A stretch of DNA of 64,000 nt. Origin: Enterobacter mori (lineage in GTDB: Bacteria; Pseudomonadota; Gammaproteobacteria; Enterobacterales; Enterobacteriaceae). The position numbers and the translations under genes are program-made. Location: NCBI RefSeq assembly GCF_025244905.1, contig NZ_CP104285.1, forward strand, positions 1,798,001 to 1,862,000, written 5' to 3'. Below the pieces are notes generated by a model. It did not search any database. It was given only the letters and a program-made list of their open reading frames with translations, and was not told where the DNA came from. Below, one piece after another: positions 32,536-43,527 of this stretch. Position 1 is the first letter of the stretch; the number at the start of each line of letters is the position of its first letter.

Positions 32536-32606
32536 GAAGGTCTGCTCCTCGCTCACAGCGGACCTTCGCCCCAGTTATCTCGTCCACTGAATGCCAGGAG
32601 CGGAAG
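32536..32606 (+). repeat. diverged copy of the ~72-bp double-hairpin repeat
   Basis: First hairpin: GTCTGCTCCTCGCTCACAGC followed by GGAC; second: GTCCACTGAATGCCAGGAGC followed by GGAA; joined by CTTCGCCCCAGTTATCTC. Same architecture as the units at 33797 and 36925 but more mismatches. Confidence 0.65.
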
Positions 32607-32626
32607 TGTACGAAAGGGGATTTTGC

Positions 32627-33067
32627 TTAAACGCAGCGAAGTTTCTCTAATCTAATATCGGATTCGTTTACATTTTCTTTCTCAATCCAGCCCAGCCGCC
32701 TGTAAAATTCTGCCGCACGACTGTTTTTGTCGGTTTCAAGCCAGGCTGCATCGTGATGTTTGAATAATTCCTGCTCTGCGAGTCCAACAAGGCTGCGACC
32801 TACACCCCCGCCTTCATATTCAGGAAGAACAAATGCCGCAAAAAGGCACGCTTCATAAGGCAGAATCATTGAAAAACCAATTACTTTTCCGTCATCTTCA
32901 GCAACCCACGCGCAACGACTTTTTTCAATCATCTCGATGACAATTTTCTCGGTAATTCCCATCTGCTCCATTTCTTCTCGACTGAGATGATTTTCTTTAA
33001 CCGAAGTCCTGACGTCAAAAATACCCTTTATATCAGAAGATAGAGCTAATCTTGTACTGATGTTCAT
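32627..33067 (-). CDS. GNAT-family N-acetyltransferase
   Basis: 146 aa from the ATG at 33067, chosen because GGAG lies 8 nt upstream; an ATG at 33085 is in frame. Acetyl-CoA site VLPEYEGGGVGRSLVGLAEQ (motif A, Q/RxxGxG/A type) and C-terminal AEFYRRLGW (motif B) are clear. Substrate unknown. It faces the zincin gene tail to tail and is preceded on its own strand by the VOC gene, ~190 nt away. Confidence 0.85.
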   Translation of the reverse strand: MNISTRLALSSDIKGIFDVRTSVKENHLSREEMEQMGITEKIVIEMIEKSRCAWVAEDDGKVIGFSMILPYEACLFAAFVLPEYEGGGVGRSLVGLAEQELFKHHDAAWLETDKNSRAAEFYRRLGWIEKENVNESDIRLEKLRCV

Positions 33068-33260
33068 TTTTAACACTCCATGCATGAGAAAGTGTAATTT
33101 TGATGGTTAATGAGAGGTTTTTCTATGGATCTGGAATCTTTTGCGATATTGCCGAAAATTTATGCTCCTCGCTCATATCGGGCATTATTCATTATTCCAT
33201 TTAGTTTACTCACTACCGGAACAAGCACTTCAGAGGATTAGTAAATTTTTAACAGACTGA

Positions 33261-33698
33261 TTAGTCAGAAGTAAGACCTCGGATTGCTTCGAGCCCAACT
33301 TGTTGTCCATAAGAAAGCTCCAGAGTATTACCATCAGGGTCAGCGAAGAAAACGTAATATCCCACAGGTTCTCCGACATCTACAGGCTCTTTCCGTAACA
33401 CGCCCTCAGCTCGAGCCATATCTGTTTTCCTGTCAATTTCTTCGCGGTCGGCACAGGCAACGCCCAGATGGCCGAAATGACCCAACGGGGTGTCCGTCAC
33501 TTTGTCCGCCTGAACTAAAACCAGCGCAAATGGGCGAGTGTGATCACTTAGCCATGCCACTTTACGTGCATCCGGAACATCAGGTTCGCGCCGGTGGACA
33601 ACAGACATACCAGCATAGCGCTCATAAAACGCAATACTTTTATCTAATTCTCTTACGACAAAAGCGACGTGCGTAAAACCAACATCTATCTCTTTCAT
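33261..33698 (-). CDS. VOC-family (glyoxalase/bleomycin-resistance fold) protein
   Basis: 145 aa: two beta-alpha-beta-beta-beta modules. Metal-ligand positions are visible as His in FTHVAFVV (~10), His in GHLGVACAD (~75) and Glu in DGNTLELSYG (~128). Such single-domain proteins act as glyoxalases, isomerases or drug-binding proteins; substrate cannot be told. Confidence 0.82.
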   Translation of the reverse strand: MKEIDVGFTHVAFVVRELDKSIAFYERYAGMSVVHRREPDVPDARKVAWLSDHTRPFALVLVQADKVTDTPLGHFGHLGVACADREEIDRKTDMARAEGVLRKEPVDVGEPVGYYVFFADPDGNTLELSYGQQVGLEAIRGLTSD

Positions 33699-33796
33699 AT
33701 TTATGATTTACCTATCCGGAGCCAATAGCTTTACTCTAAAACCTTAAGTACACTTCAGGTCAAGATATTAAACTGTCCCTCATCTACCAGATTTTT

Positions 33797-33868
33797 AATG
33801 TCCACTTTTCGCTCTAAGCGGATCCCCAGGCCAGTTAACTAGTCCGCTTCGTGCCAATAACAGACATT
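33797..33868 (+). repeat. ~72-bp double-hairpin dispersed repeat
   Basis: Begins AATGTCCACTTTTCGCTCTAA and ends GCCAATAACAGACATT. The first hairpin arm pair is TCCACTT/TAAGCGGA, the second TCCGCTT/AACAGA, with CCAGGCCAGTTAACTAG between. Outer ends are inverted (AATGTCC ... GACATT). Very close to the copy at 36925. Confidence 0.75.
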
Positions 33869-33959
33869 GCGGGATATGTATGAGACTGGCCGCCATTCCC
33901 GATGGCACAGCTCTGATGCTACACTGTTTTCAGTCCTTATAACCTCATCAAATAAATTT

Positions 33960-34628
33960 ATGACTACCGCTGATTTCAAACGCCCTAAACTAGAACTCCC
34001 AAACGGGGCAGATAAACTCCTGCTGCACTCGTGCTGCGCTCCGTGTTCTGGTGAGGTAATGGAGGCGATCCAGGCCTCAGGAATCGACTACACCATCTTC
34101 TTCTACAACCCGAACATTCATCCGCAGAAAGAGTATCTGATTCGTAAGGATGAGAACATTCGCTTTGCCGAACAGCACGGCGTACCGTTTATCGATGCGG
34201 ATTACGACACGGATAACTGGTTTGAGCGCGCCAAAGGCATGGAATGGGAGCCCGAACGCGGCATTCGCTGCACCATGTGTTTTGACATGCGCTTTGAGCG
34301 GACGGCGCTTTATGCTGCTGAAAATGGCTTCAACGTGATCAGCAGCTCACTGGGCATCTCTCGCTGGAAAAATATGCAGCAAATCAACGACTGTGGACAG
34401 CGAGCCGCCGCGCACTATCCGGGTATGATTTACTGGGACTATAACTGGCGGAAACAGGGCGGTTCGTCGCGCATGATTGAAATCAGCAAGCGCGAGCAGT
34501 TCTACCAGCAGGAATACTGCGGATGCGTTTATTCACTGCGTGACAGCAACCTGCACCGCAAATCCCAGGGCCGTCCTCTCATTCAGCTCGGTAAGCTCTA
34601 CTACGGTAAAGAAGACGAGCAGGCATGA
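33960..34628 (+). CDS. queH: epoxyqueuosine reductase QueH
   Basis: 222 aa from ATG 33960. The QueH cysteine motifs are complete: [12 protein letters not shown] (adjacent Cys-Cys plus Cys) and [15 protein letters not shown] (CxxC), with EYCGCVYSL near the C-terminus. It does the last step of queuosine synthesis, reducing epoxyqueuosine in tRNA, independently of QueG. Flanked by the dispersed repeat on both sides. Confidence 0.92.
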   Translation: MTTADFKRPKLELPNGADKLLLHSCCAPCSGEVMEAIQASGIDYTIFFYNPNIHPQKEYLIRKDENIRFAEQHGVPFIDADYDTDNWFERAKGMEWEPERGIRCTMCFDMRFERTALYAAENGFNVISSSLGISRWKNMQQINDCGQRAAAHYPGMIYWDYNWRKQGGSSRMIEISKREQFYQQEYCGCVYSLRDSNLHRKSQGRPLIQLGKLYYGKEDEQA

Positions 34629-35025
34629 TTTCATGTTACGCCCTCTGCAGCGTGACAACCTTCCATTGCTTTCCTTTAACAATGCATGCGCCAACCGGCA
34701 AGGAGCAGTAGTTTTGAGTCATGATATAGCTGAAAGTCGATCTTGCACTGAAATGTCTGCCGATCGCTTTCAGTGGCCCATCAGCTCAGTTGGCTCGTCC
34801 GCTTCGTGCCAGGAGCGGACATTACTGACACAAACACAACCAGCAAATGGATTATCTGGCAGCCCGGGGGCGACATTTCTGGGAGACAATCAATTGGAAA
34901 CATTTTAATGTGAGAGCTTAGGCAGGCCACAGCGTATGTATTACCTCATGCCATCGGAAGAATGATACATGCTACCTGTGAGTGTGGAATAACCAGAAGC
35001 CTACTGCACCGGAGGATGTCTTGCC
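34629..35025 (+). other. 397-bp gap holding a dispersed repeat
   Basis: No convincing gene. It contains the repeat unit at 34751-34823. The EAL gene has a CCGGAGG ribosome site ~35010. Confidence 0.5.
34751..34823 (+). repeat. copy of the ~72-bp double-hairpin dispersed repeat
   Basis: Left half is diverged (AAATGTCTGCCGATCGCTTT); the right half is canonical (TCCGCTTCGTGCCAGGAGCG then GACATT). The middle reads CCCATCAGCTCAGTTGGCTCG. Confidence 0.7.
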
Positions 35026-36789
35026 ATGTTTACCGATCTCAGCAGAGATGAAAGTAAAAGACTTGCGGCAATCGACTTGTTGAAAAATCCTGACAAGGGC
35101 CGGGATGATGCGTTAAAAAAATATACTCATCTAATATGCCACTTGCTGAACATGCCGATGGGCTTTGTTTCTGTTCTCGATGAAGAAAAGCAATACATCA
35201 AATCCGCCCAAAATGTTGCCGTCACGGAAACCAGCCTGAGCGAGGCATTTTGCGTACAGACCCAGGAACAGAGTAAGACATTCATTTGTCGTGACACTCA
35301 TCAGCACCCTACCTTTCGTGACTATCACGCGGTAAAAGAAGCTCCATTCATTCGCTTTTATGCAGGGTGCCCACTTAAAACCCAGGATGGAGTATCCGTA
35401 GGTACCTTGTGTATCCTCGATACTCAGCCCAGGGAACTTTCAGACGAGCAGCTCGATCTTTTTGAAAAGATGGCAGGACTTATATCGGATTTTCTGGCCT
35501 CGTGGCACTCCGTCGGCTACCTCGATATAGTCACGCTATTACCAAACCGGCAGCGACTACTGAAGGATATAGAGGTTTCAACTGAAGGCGCATTCAGGCT
35601 CGTCATTATTGATTGTATTGATATGCCGTTAGCCTACGAAATGGCTCGCTCACTCGGTATGATTGCCGTTGAAAATCTACTTCGTAGTATGGTCGCAGAA
35701 CTGCAGACCCGCCTACCTTTAGAAGGGCCGCTCTACGCCGTGGCAGTTGGACGATTTGCCTTTTTTACCCATAAGGAAAAAACTCGGACATTAGAAGATA
35801 TCTCTCAAAGCCTTCAGGGGATCCAGGCCAGGATCACCCCTGAAGTTCCCCTTGATCTGGATATTCACATGGGTGACTCCGGGCTTTGCGATAAATCTCT
35901 GACATCGAATGAAATTCTGCGCCGTGCAGTGAGTGCATTGCATGAAGGGATAAGTCAGGGGCGCCGGTTTACAGTCTATGATGACGCCCTGGATAGCAGT
36001 AAGAAGACTGATTTCAGCCTTCTTACTGAAGTTAGACAAGCGCTACAAGAAAACCAGGGCTTATATCTGGTTTATCAGCCGAAAATCTCACTGGTGACAG
36101 GACGTGTGACGGGAGCCGAAGCTTTGCTTAGATGGCAACATCCTAAAAACGGCGAAGTGTTGCCGGGTGTGTTTATTCCTCTGGTCGAAAAGACCAGCCT
36201 GATGCGTGAACTCACAGCGTGGGTTATCGATCACACTATTGTGCAACTGAGTGCCTGGCAAAGCCGTGGACTTTCTTTACCCGTGTCGATTAATTTGGCT
36301 GCCAGTGATTTTTCAAGACCAGATTTCTGCGATGAGCTGGAACAGAAAATGCTGGATGCGCGTCTGGATCCCGCCCTGCTGGGGGTGGAGTGTCTGGAAA
36401 CCGAGAAGATGCTGGAAAGCCCCGCTGCACTTATCGGCCTGGACATGCTCAAACTACGCGGATTTAAAATATCTCTGGATGATTTTGGTTCCGGATACAG
36501 CAACATTAATTACCTGCGACAAATCCCGATGGACATCATCAAGCTTGACCGCTCTATTGTAAGTAAGGTTGCTCGCGACAAGGCCAGCCGCATCATTGTT
36601 CGCAACGTTATCACACTCCTCAAGCAACTCGACTATATCGTTCTGGCCGAAGGAGTCGAGGATGCCAGGACCGTTGATATTTTAAGAAGGCTGGGCTGCG
36701 ATGAAGTTCAGGGCTATTTTTTTGCCAAACCGATGACCCCCGATGCTTTTGAAACTTGGTATCACGGCAGAGACGAAGCCCTAAAGTGA
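35026..36789 (+). CDS. GAF - degenerate GGDEF - EAL protein, likely c-di-GMP phosphodiesterase
   Basis: 587 aa, soluble. GAF sensor at ~25-165 (TETSLSEAFCVQTQEQSKTF, FYAGCPLKTQDGVSVGTLCI). The following GGDEF-like domain (~170-310) lacks the signature: VAVGRFAFFTH stands in its place. The EAL domain (~325-580) keeps the catalytic set: GAEALLRW, SINLAASDF, ISLDDFGSGYSN, KLDRSIV, LAEGVE and QGYFF. So it should degrade c-di-GMP under control of a GAF ligand. It stands alone between two repeats. Confidence 0.88.
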   Translation: MFTDLSRDESKRLAAIDLLKNPDKGRDDALKKYTHLICHLLNMPMGFVSVLDEEKQYIKSAQNVAVTETSLSEAFCVQTQEQSKTFICRDTHQHPTFRDYHAVKEAPFIRFYAGCPLKTQDGVSVGTLCILDTQPRELSDEQLDLFEKMAGLISDFLASWHSVGYLDIVTLLPNRQRLLKDIEVSTEGAFRLVIIDCIDMPLAYEMARSLGMIAVENLLRSMVAELQTRLPLEGPLYAVAVGRFAFFTHKEKTRTLEDISQSLQGIQARITPEVPLDLDIHMGDSGLCDKSLTSNEILRRAVSALHEGISQGRRFTVYDDALDSSKKTDFSLLTEVRQALQENQGLYLVYQPKISLVTGRVTGAEALLRWQHPKNGEVLPGVFIPLVEKTSLMRELTAWVIDHTIVQLSAWQSRGLSLPVSINLAASDFSRPDFCDELEQKMLDARLDPALLGVECLETEKMLESPAALIGLDMLKLRGFKISLDDFGSGYSNINYLRQIPMDIIKLDRSIVSKVARDKASRIIVRNVITLLKQLDYIVLAEGVEDARTVDILRRLGCDEVQGYFFAKPMTPDAFETWYHGRDEALK

Positions 36790-37107
36790 ACGAGATTAAG
36801 TAAATACGTATGCTCGCCTGCCCGTAATATATAAATAAGAAGGGAACTGGTCACCCTGACCTACTCTCCATTGATTATCGGAGGTCGATGTTAGTCCTGC
36901 ATTCAGGTAATCATGACAAATTCTCACTTCCGCTTCACGCTCTAAGCGGACCTCCAGGCCAGTTAACTATTCCGCTTCGTGCCATAAGCGGACGTTCCAG
37001 GCGATATTACCCCTGCAATGAGCTGAAACTTACAGGGGATGTTATTGAAATGAACCTGCAGCTTTAGTTTCCGATAGCATGAATTTTAGCGATAAGAAGC
37101 CAAACCC
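36790..37107 (+). other. 318-bp convergent gap holding a dispersed repeat
   Basis: Between the EAL gene (plus) and the oxidoreductase gene (minus). It holds the double-hairpin repeat at 36925-36996, which may act as terminator structure for either side although it lacks T-runs. Nothing else seen. Confidence 0.5.
36925..36996 (+). repeat. ~72-bp double-hairpin dispersed repeat
   Basis: CACTTCCGCTTCACGCTCTAAG then CGGACC, then TCCAGGCCAGTTAACTAT, then TCCGCTTCGTGCCATAAGCG followed by GACGTT. Best-conserved copy together with 33797. Confidence 0.75.
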
Positions 37108-38097
37108 TCATATCTTCACCGGCTGTAGTCTTGCCCCAGTTCGTTCAAGCCATTCAATCATCAGTTCTGGATTGATCTTTTGCGAAGTCAGATAAAGCCC
37201 TGTCTCTCCTGCATTCATCAGCATTGACTCAATACCTGCGGCCACTCCGAGGGCCGTCAGATAAGACTGGCCCTTCGGGTGGGTCAATTGAAATGACACG
37301 CTCTCATATTGGCCGTTGACAAGGGTGCCGTCAATCTCATACAGGATTTCTACCGACGGATTATCTCCCTTCAGGCTTCCAGGAGACTGACCGACAACCA
37401 GATCGACCCTGACGGAAAGTGCTTTCGTCATCTGAGCCAATTCTGCGGCATCAAATCCTGGCAGGCTTGAAGCTATAAAACTTGAACCATCATTCAGAAT
37501 ATATTTCCGTTGCTCATCGCCGTTACGGGGTACTTTCCACTGCGAGCATTCCAGCACCAGGCCCGCCTCTTTCTGGGAAAAATCATCAAAATCAGCCATG
37601 CTGGCAGGGCCACCGAGGTCATTTTCATCCATCAGCACGCCTACTCTGATTTGTTTCACTGAACTGAAATCTTTAGTGCAGTAAATTCCTGCAGAAATTA
37701 GCGCACCGGCAAAGCTGGTATCCTGAATGAGAACACGACAGGTCGAAAGGTGGTTCAGGTACAATGCCAGTTTTGGTGCGATGTGGTTCAGTTGAGTGGC
37801 AATGCTAGTGTACGGTATGCCCTGTCTAATAGCGTATTCTGCAGGGTGAGTGGATAAGTCATTGGTTAGCAAGGCAATACCGCTGAACTGAGCCTGTGGA
37901 TCTAACCCCAGGTCAGCCCGTTGTGTATCAACGGCGATGCCGGTCGCATTGCTGAAGCGGGATGCCGCCTCGCTGGCTTTTTGCGCATTTCGTCCAGCGA
38001 TTACAACAGGCAGTTCCGGAAGAAACTGGTTCAGTATAGACACAAGATGGGAACCTACTGTGCCGTATCCCCCGATAATAAGAAATGGATGGGTCAT
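37108..38097 (-). CDS. NAD(P)-binding oxidoreductase, saccharopine dehydrogenase-like
   Basis: 329 aa. N-terminal Rossmann motif FLIIGGYGTVGSHLVSILNQ (GxxGxxG, residues ~5-24) and VVIAGRNAQKASEAASRF (second strand) are typical of saccharopine-dehydrogenase-like proteins. Substrate unknown. It lies 29 nt after the TetR gene on the same strand and is the probable target of that repressor. Confidence 0.78.
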   Translation of the reverse strand: MTHPFLIIGGYGTVGSHLVSILNQFLPELPVVIAGRNAQKASEAASRFSNATGIAVDTQRADLGLDPQAQFSGIALLTNDLSTHPAEYAIRQGIPYTSIATQLNHIAPKLALYLNHLSTCRVLIQDTSFAGALISAGIYCTKDFSSVKQIRVGVLMDENDLGGPASMADFDDFSQKEAGLVLECSQWKVPRNGDEQRKYILNDGSSFIASSLPGFDAAELAQMTKALSVRVDLVVGQSPGSLKGDNPSVEILYEIDGTLVNGQYESVSFQLTHPKGQSYLTALGVAAGIESMLMNAGETGLYLTSQKINPELMIEWLERTGARLQPVKI

Positions 38098-38126
38098 ATG
38101 TTACTCCTGATTGAATAAAGTTGGTT

Positions 38127-38672
38127 CTAGGGTAAGGACGCCATCTGGCGCAGTGTAACGATGAGATTTTCCGGATCGCCCTGCGCTATCTGCATGCCGA
38201 GGCTAAGGCATAAACCATCAGCGGCCAGTCTTACCAGGGTAAGTTGTGGGTTGTCCTCGAGGTCGCCGCGTTTTTCAAGCATTCCCTGATACCAGTCACG
38301 CCAGCGGAAACAGATGTATTCATCATCCATGGCTGATTTCCATAACGTCATAAGACCGGCATTTTTCAGGGTTGCGCACCCCTGCTCCAGATAGGCTCGA
38401 GTAAATGCACCTTTCTCATAGGGGTCGGCAGATATAAGCCGGTCAATTTCTTCTGAATAATCTGTGATCATCTGTTCAAAGACGCACTTCAGCAGCGCGT
38501 CCTTATTCTCAAAGTGATGAAAAAAAGCTCCTTTTGTTACACCAGCCTGATCGCATAACGCCTGTACGCTGATAGCGGACAGACCGCTCCTGACTGCCAG
38601 AGTTTTCGCACATCTGAGCAAGGTTGCCCTTACGATTTCGGGCTGTTTTTTACGTTTATTGTTGATAGTCAT
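38127..38672 (-). CDS. TetR/AcrR-family transcriptional repressor
   Basis: 181 aa. N-terminal HTH at ~12-60 (RATLLRCAKTLAVRSGLSAISVQALCDQAGVTKGAFFHHFENKDALL) is classic TetR. The C-terminal part is a ligand-binding domain of unknown specificity. It precedes the oxidoreductase gene in one operon, and a 30-bp perfect palindrome lies directly upstream of its start codon, so autoregulation is very likely. The start at 38672 has no clear Shine-Dalgarno. Confidence 0.92.
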   Translation of the reverse strand: MTINNKRKKQPEIVRATLLRCAKTLAVRSGLSAISVQALCDQAGVTKGAFFHHFENKDALLKCVFEQMITDYSEEIDRLISADPYEKGAFTRAYLEQGCATLKNAGLMTLWKSAMDDEYICFRWRDWYQGMLEKRGDLEDNPQLTLVRLAADGLCLSLGMQIAQGDPENLIVTLRQMASLP

Positions 38673-38673
38673 T

Positions 38674-38703
38674 CATGAAACATACCGTCCGGTATGTTTC
38701 ATG
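38674..38703. promoter_or_regulatory. TetR operator palindrome
   Basis: Perfect 14-bp arms CATGAAACATACCG (38674-38687) and CGGTATGTTTCATG (38690-38703) with 2 nt between. It begins one base upstream of the TetR ATG, so a bound repressor would cover the start and ribosome region. Confidence 0.88.
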
Positions 38704-39041
38704 TCAATCTGTCCCGGATGCAGGAAGAGATAATTTGTGACGTGGCAGTAGTACCCCTTATAAAAAATTTCCCGTGGTAGTAAAAATGGATACGGAAAGA
38801 GAAAGGGGCGTTTTTCTGGTGAAAATTTGGGGGCAAATTTGGGGGCAAATTTGCGCCGGGGGCGTGTTTTGGGGCACTAAATCGGCCGTTATTGTCCGAT
38901 AATGTCCGAATGGGAAATTCTTTAAGTCTATGAAATATAACTAACTAATTGTTATTAAGGCCGTTGTGATTTTCGCTGTGCAGTCTAACGCTGATTATGT
39001 TGTTGTGGTGATAAACATTGACTAAACCGGGGAAAAGCATC
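38704..39041. other. 338-bp gap with possible prophage right attachment region
   Basis: No gene. Holds a perfect tandem repeat of AAATTTGGGGGC (38823-38834, 38835-38846) followed by a near copy, then AAATTTGCGCCGGGGG. Such short direct repeats near a prophage end can be integrase arm sites. The core site cannot be fixed without the left end of the prophage. Confidence 0.4.
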
Positions 39042-39065
39042 CCCCTTTTCGGGCGAAAAGGGGGA
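39042..39065 (-). terminator. rho-independent terminator of purB
   Basis: CCCCCTTTTC-GGGC-GAAAAGGGGG hairpin directly after the purB stop; on the minus strand it is followed by ATGCTTTTCC. Confidence 0.75.
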
Positions 39066-39073
39066 GAGGGGGG

Positions 39074-41093
<2,020 letters not shown>

Positions 41094-41120
41094 ACGGTCT
41101 CCTTTATGTGTGCAATCGTA

Positions 41121-42233
41121 TTAAACAGCAGGCAGCGGCAGGCGCTGTTCAATGATCCCGCCGCCCAGGCAAATTTCGCCGCTGTAAAAAACAGCAGACT
41201 GACCCGGCGTAACGGCGGAAACCGGCTCGTCGAAACGTACGTCAATGCGATCGTCATCCAGTGCGGTTACGGTGCAAGGGATGTCTGTCTGGCGGTAGCG
41301 CGTTTTCACCGTGCAGCGGAGCGTGCCTTTCAATGGTTCGCGATCGACCCAGTGCAGCTGCTGCGCGATAAGCCCAACGGACATCAGACGCGGATGGTCG
41401 TGACCCTGAGCAACAACCAGAATATTGTTTTCGACATCTTTGTCGACAACGTACCACGGATCTTCGCTGCCATCTTTGGTCCCGCCGATACCCAGACCTT
41501 TACGCTGGCCGAGCGTGTGGTACATCAGACCCTGATGCTGACCAATTTCATCGCCATCAACGGTGACAATTTTGCCCGGCTGTGCGGGCAGGTAGCGACC
41601 CAGGAATTCACGGAATTTACGCTCGCCGATGAAGCAGATGCCGGTGGAGTCTTTTTTCTTCGCGGTGATCAGGTCCAGCTCTTCGGCGATTTTACGCACT
41701 TCTGGCTTTTCCAGCTCGCCGACCGGGAACAGACTTTGGGCAATCTGTTCGTGGCTCAGCGTGTAAAGGAAGTAGCTCTGGTCTTTATTGCCGTCCAGAC
41801 CGCGCAGAAGCTGGCTTTTGCCATTCACATCTGCGCGACGCACGTAGTGACCGGTCGCAATGTAGTCTGCGCCCAAATCTTCTGCGGCGAATTCCAGGAA
41901 GGCTTTGAATTTGATCTCTTTGTTGCAGAGAATATCGGGGTTCGGCGTGCGGCCCGCTTTGTACTCTTCCAGGAACAGTTCAAAGACGTTGTCCCAGTAT
42001 TCCGCAGCAAAGTTAACGGTGTGCAGTTCAATGCCGAGCTTGTCACACACGGCCTGCGCATCGGCGAGATCCGCAGCGGCAGTGCAATATTCCTCACCAT
42101 CATCTTCCTCCCAGTTCTTCATGAACAGGCCCTCCACCTTATAGCCCTGTTGCTGTAACAGGTAGGCGGAAACGGAGGAATCGACACCGCCGGACATGCC
42201 GACGATCACTTTTTTCTGGCTATTATCTGACAT
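41121..42233 (-). CDS. mnmA: tRNA 2-thiouridylase MnmA
   Basis: 370 aa from ATG 42233 ([23 protein letters not shown]). The PP-loop GMSGGVDSS, catalytic cysteines in [12 protein letters not shown] and [13 protein letters not shown], and FLYTLSHEQ are all present. It puts sulphur on U34 of tRNA Lys, Glu and Gln. Confidence 0.97.
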   Translation of the reverse strand: MSDNSQKKVIVGMSGGVDSSVSAYLLQQQGYKVEGLFMKNWEEDDGEEYCTAAADLADAQAVCDKLGIELHTVNFAAEYWDNVFELFLEEYKAGRTPNPDILCNKEIKFKAFLEFAAEDLGADYIATGHYVRRADVNGKSQLLRGLDGNKDQSYFLYTLSHEQIAQSLFPVGELEKPEVRKIAEELDLITAKKKDSTGICFIGERKFREFLGRYLPAQPGKIVTVDGDEIGQHQGLMYHTLGQRKGLGIGGTKDGSEDPWYVVDKDVENNILVVAQGHDHPRLMSVGLIAQQLHWVDREPLKGTLRCTVKTRYRQTDIPCTVTALDDDRIDVRFDEPVSAVTPGQSAVFYSGEICLGGGIIEQRLPLPAV

Positions 42234-42273
42234 GGAATACTCACGACATTGAACTTCAAGGCGGCGTATTCTA

Positions 42274-42747
42274 TCACGCCCCCCCACCGTTGACACCCTC
42301 TGTAAACGGCCAGTTAAATTCTCCGATGACATCCAGCGGCAGGCGCCCCGCAGACTGCCAGCAGCGGATGCTTTCCGCAACCAGCGGCGAGCGCAGGTTT
42401 GGCGCGTTCAGGATCTCGTCGGCGGTCACCCACAGGCAGCGATCGATATCGTCATCGTGCGGTTCAGTGGCGCACGTTTCGCTAAGCTCAACGGTGAATA
42501 AAAAACGCAGGAATGGGGTGCTATCGGGCGCAATCCACTGATGCATACGGATGAAGTGCTGGGGCTCAGCGTGAATGCCGGTCTCTTCCCACAGCTCGCG
42601 TTTCGCTGCCTGCAGAAGGGTTTCATTGGCTTCAAGATGTCCGGCAGGTTGATTCCACAGCGCTTTGCCGTTGATGCTCTCTTCAACAACAAGGAATTTG
42701 CCCCGGGCGTGAACCACACAGGCGACCGTAACATGAGGTTTGAACAT
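42274..42747 (-). CDS. nudJ: Nudix phosphatase NudJ
   Basis: 157 aa. Nudix box complete: [20 protein letters not shown] then TG (GX5EX7REUXEEXGU). E. coli NudJ hydrolyses thiamine pyrophosphate precursors and nucleoside tri/diphosphates. It lies 10 nt after the rluE stop, in the E. coli order. Confidence 0.95.
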   Translation of the reverse strand: MFKPHVTVACVVHARGKFLVVEESINGKALWNQPAGHLEANETLLQAAKRELWEETGIHAEPQHFIRMHQWIAPDSTPFLRFLFTVELSETCATEPHDDDIDRCLWVTADEILNAPNLRSPLVAESIRCWQSAGRLPLDVIGEFNWPFTEGVNGGGA

Positions 42748-42756
42748 CGTTTCTCC

Positions 42757-43380
42757 TTAAGGGACAGCGTCCCGCCATTCGCCGTTCGCCAGTGAATCCA
42801 GCGTGTAGCTGCCCATGGCGTAGCGAATCAGACGCAGGGTTGGGAAGCCAACGAGTGCCGTCATCCGGCGAACCTGACGGTTGCGGCCTTCGTAAAGGGT
42901 GATTTTAAGCCAGCTTGTCGGAATGGATTTACGTTCACGAATCGGCGGGTTGCGCGGCCATAGCCATTCCGGCTCATTCACGCGCTCAATACCCGCGGGC
43001 AGGGTGGGACCGTCATTTAACGTCACGCCGCTGCGCAACGTCGCCAGCGTCGCTTCATCCGGTTCGCCTTCCACCTGCACAAAGTAAATTTTCCCGGTAC
43101 GTTTACCCGGTTGAGTGAGCTTTGCCTGCAAGGCGCCGTTGTTGGTTAAGACCAGTAGCCCTTCGCTGTCGCGGTCGAGTCGCCCGGCGGCGTAGACGCC
43201 CTGAACGGGAATGTAGTCCTTCAGCGTGCTGCGCCCGGCCTCGTCGGTGAACTGTGGCAAAACATCGTAGGGTTTATTGAACAGAATCACCCGCGTCGGC
43301 TGGGTTTCTTGTGGTCTTCTGGTGGCTTGTCGCGAGCTGAATCGCTCAACCCGGTGTTTTGTAAAAGAAGTTTTCTTCAT
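42757..43380 (-). CDS. rluE: 23S rRNA pseudouridine synthase E
   Basis: 207 aa from the ATG at 43380 ([22 protein letters not shown]); an upstream ATG at 43410 is less likely. RsuA/RluB family: catalytic Asp in [19 protein letters not shown] and the motif [20 protein letters not shown]. It modifies U2457 of 23S rRNA. Divergent from icd. Confidence 0.95.
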   Translation of the reverse strand: MKKTSFTKHRVERFSSRQATRRPQETQPTRVILFNKPYDVLPQFTDEAGRSTLKDYIPVQGVYAAGRLDRDSEGLLVLTNNGALQAKLTQPGKRTGKIYFVQVEGEPDEATLATLRSGVTLNDGPTLPAGIERVNEPEWLWPRNPPIRERKSIPTSWLKITLYEGRNRQVRRMTALVGFPTLRLIRYAMGSYTLDSLANGEWRDAVP

Positions 43381-43527
43381 GGTATTTTCAGGCGTTATCA
43401 ATTGCCGCATTATAGCCTAATAACGAAGACCTTTCATGGCGTCGGACATTCAGGTACTATCGAAGGGCTCATTACAATTTATTAACATAAGATCAGTAAC
43501 AACCAGAAGCGCTCGAAGGAGAGGTTA

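Noticed and set aside
34477..34908. 143-codon open frame over the end of queH and the following gap
   Set aside because: It runs out of frame through queH and then through the dispersed repeat; no ribosome site or homology.
30103..36996. Integron attC array
   Set aside because: The repeats are palindromic and lie between genes, with GTTAAC in the middle, but genes point both ways, no integron integrase is in view and the R-box layout does not fit.
38823..38862. CRISPR array
   Set aside because: The 12-bp repeats are directly tandem without spacers and no cas genes are near.
41106..42158. 350-codon open frame antisense to mnmA
   Set aside because: mnmA is a clear, conserved gene on the other strand; the plus-strand frame has no known features.
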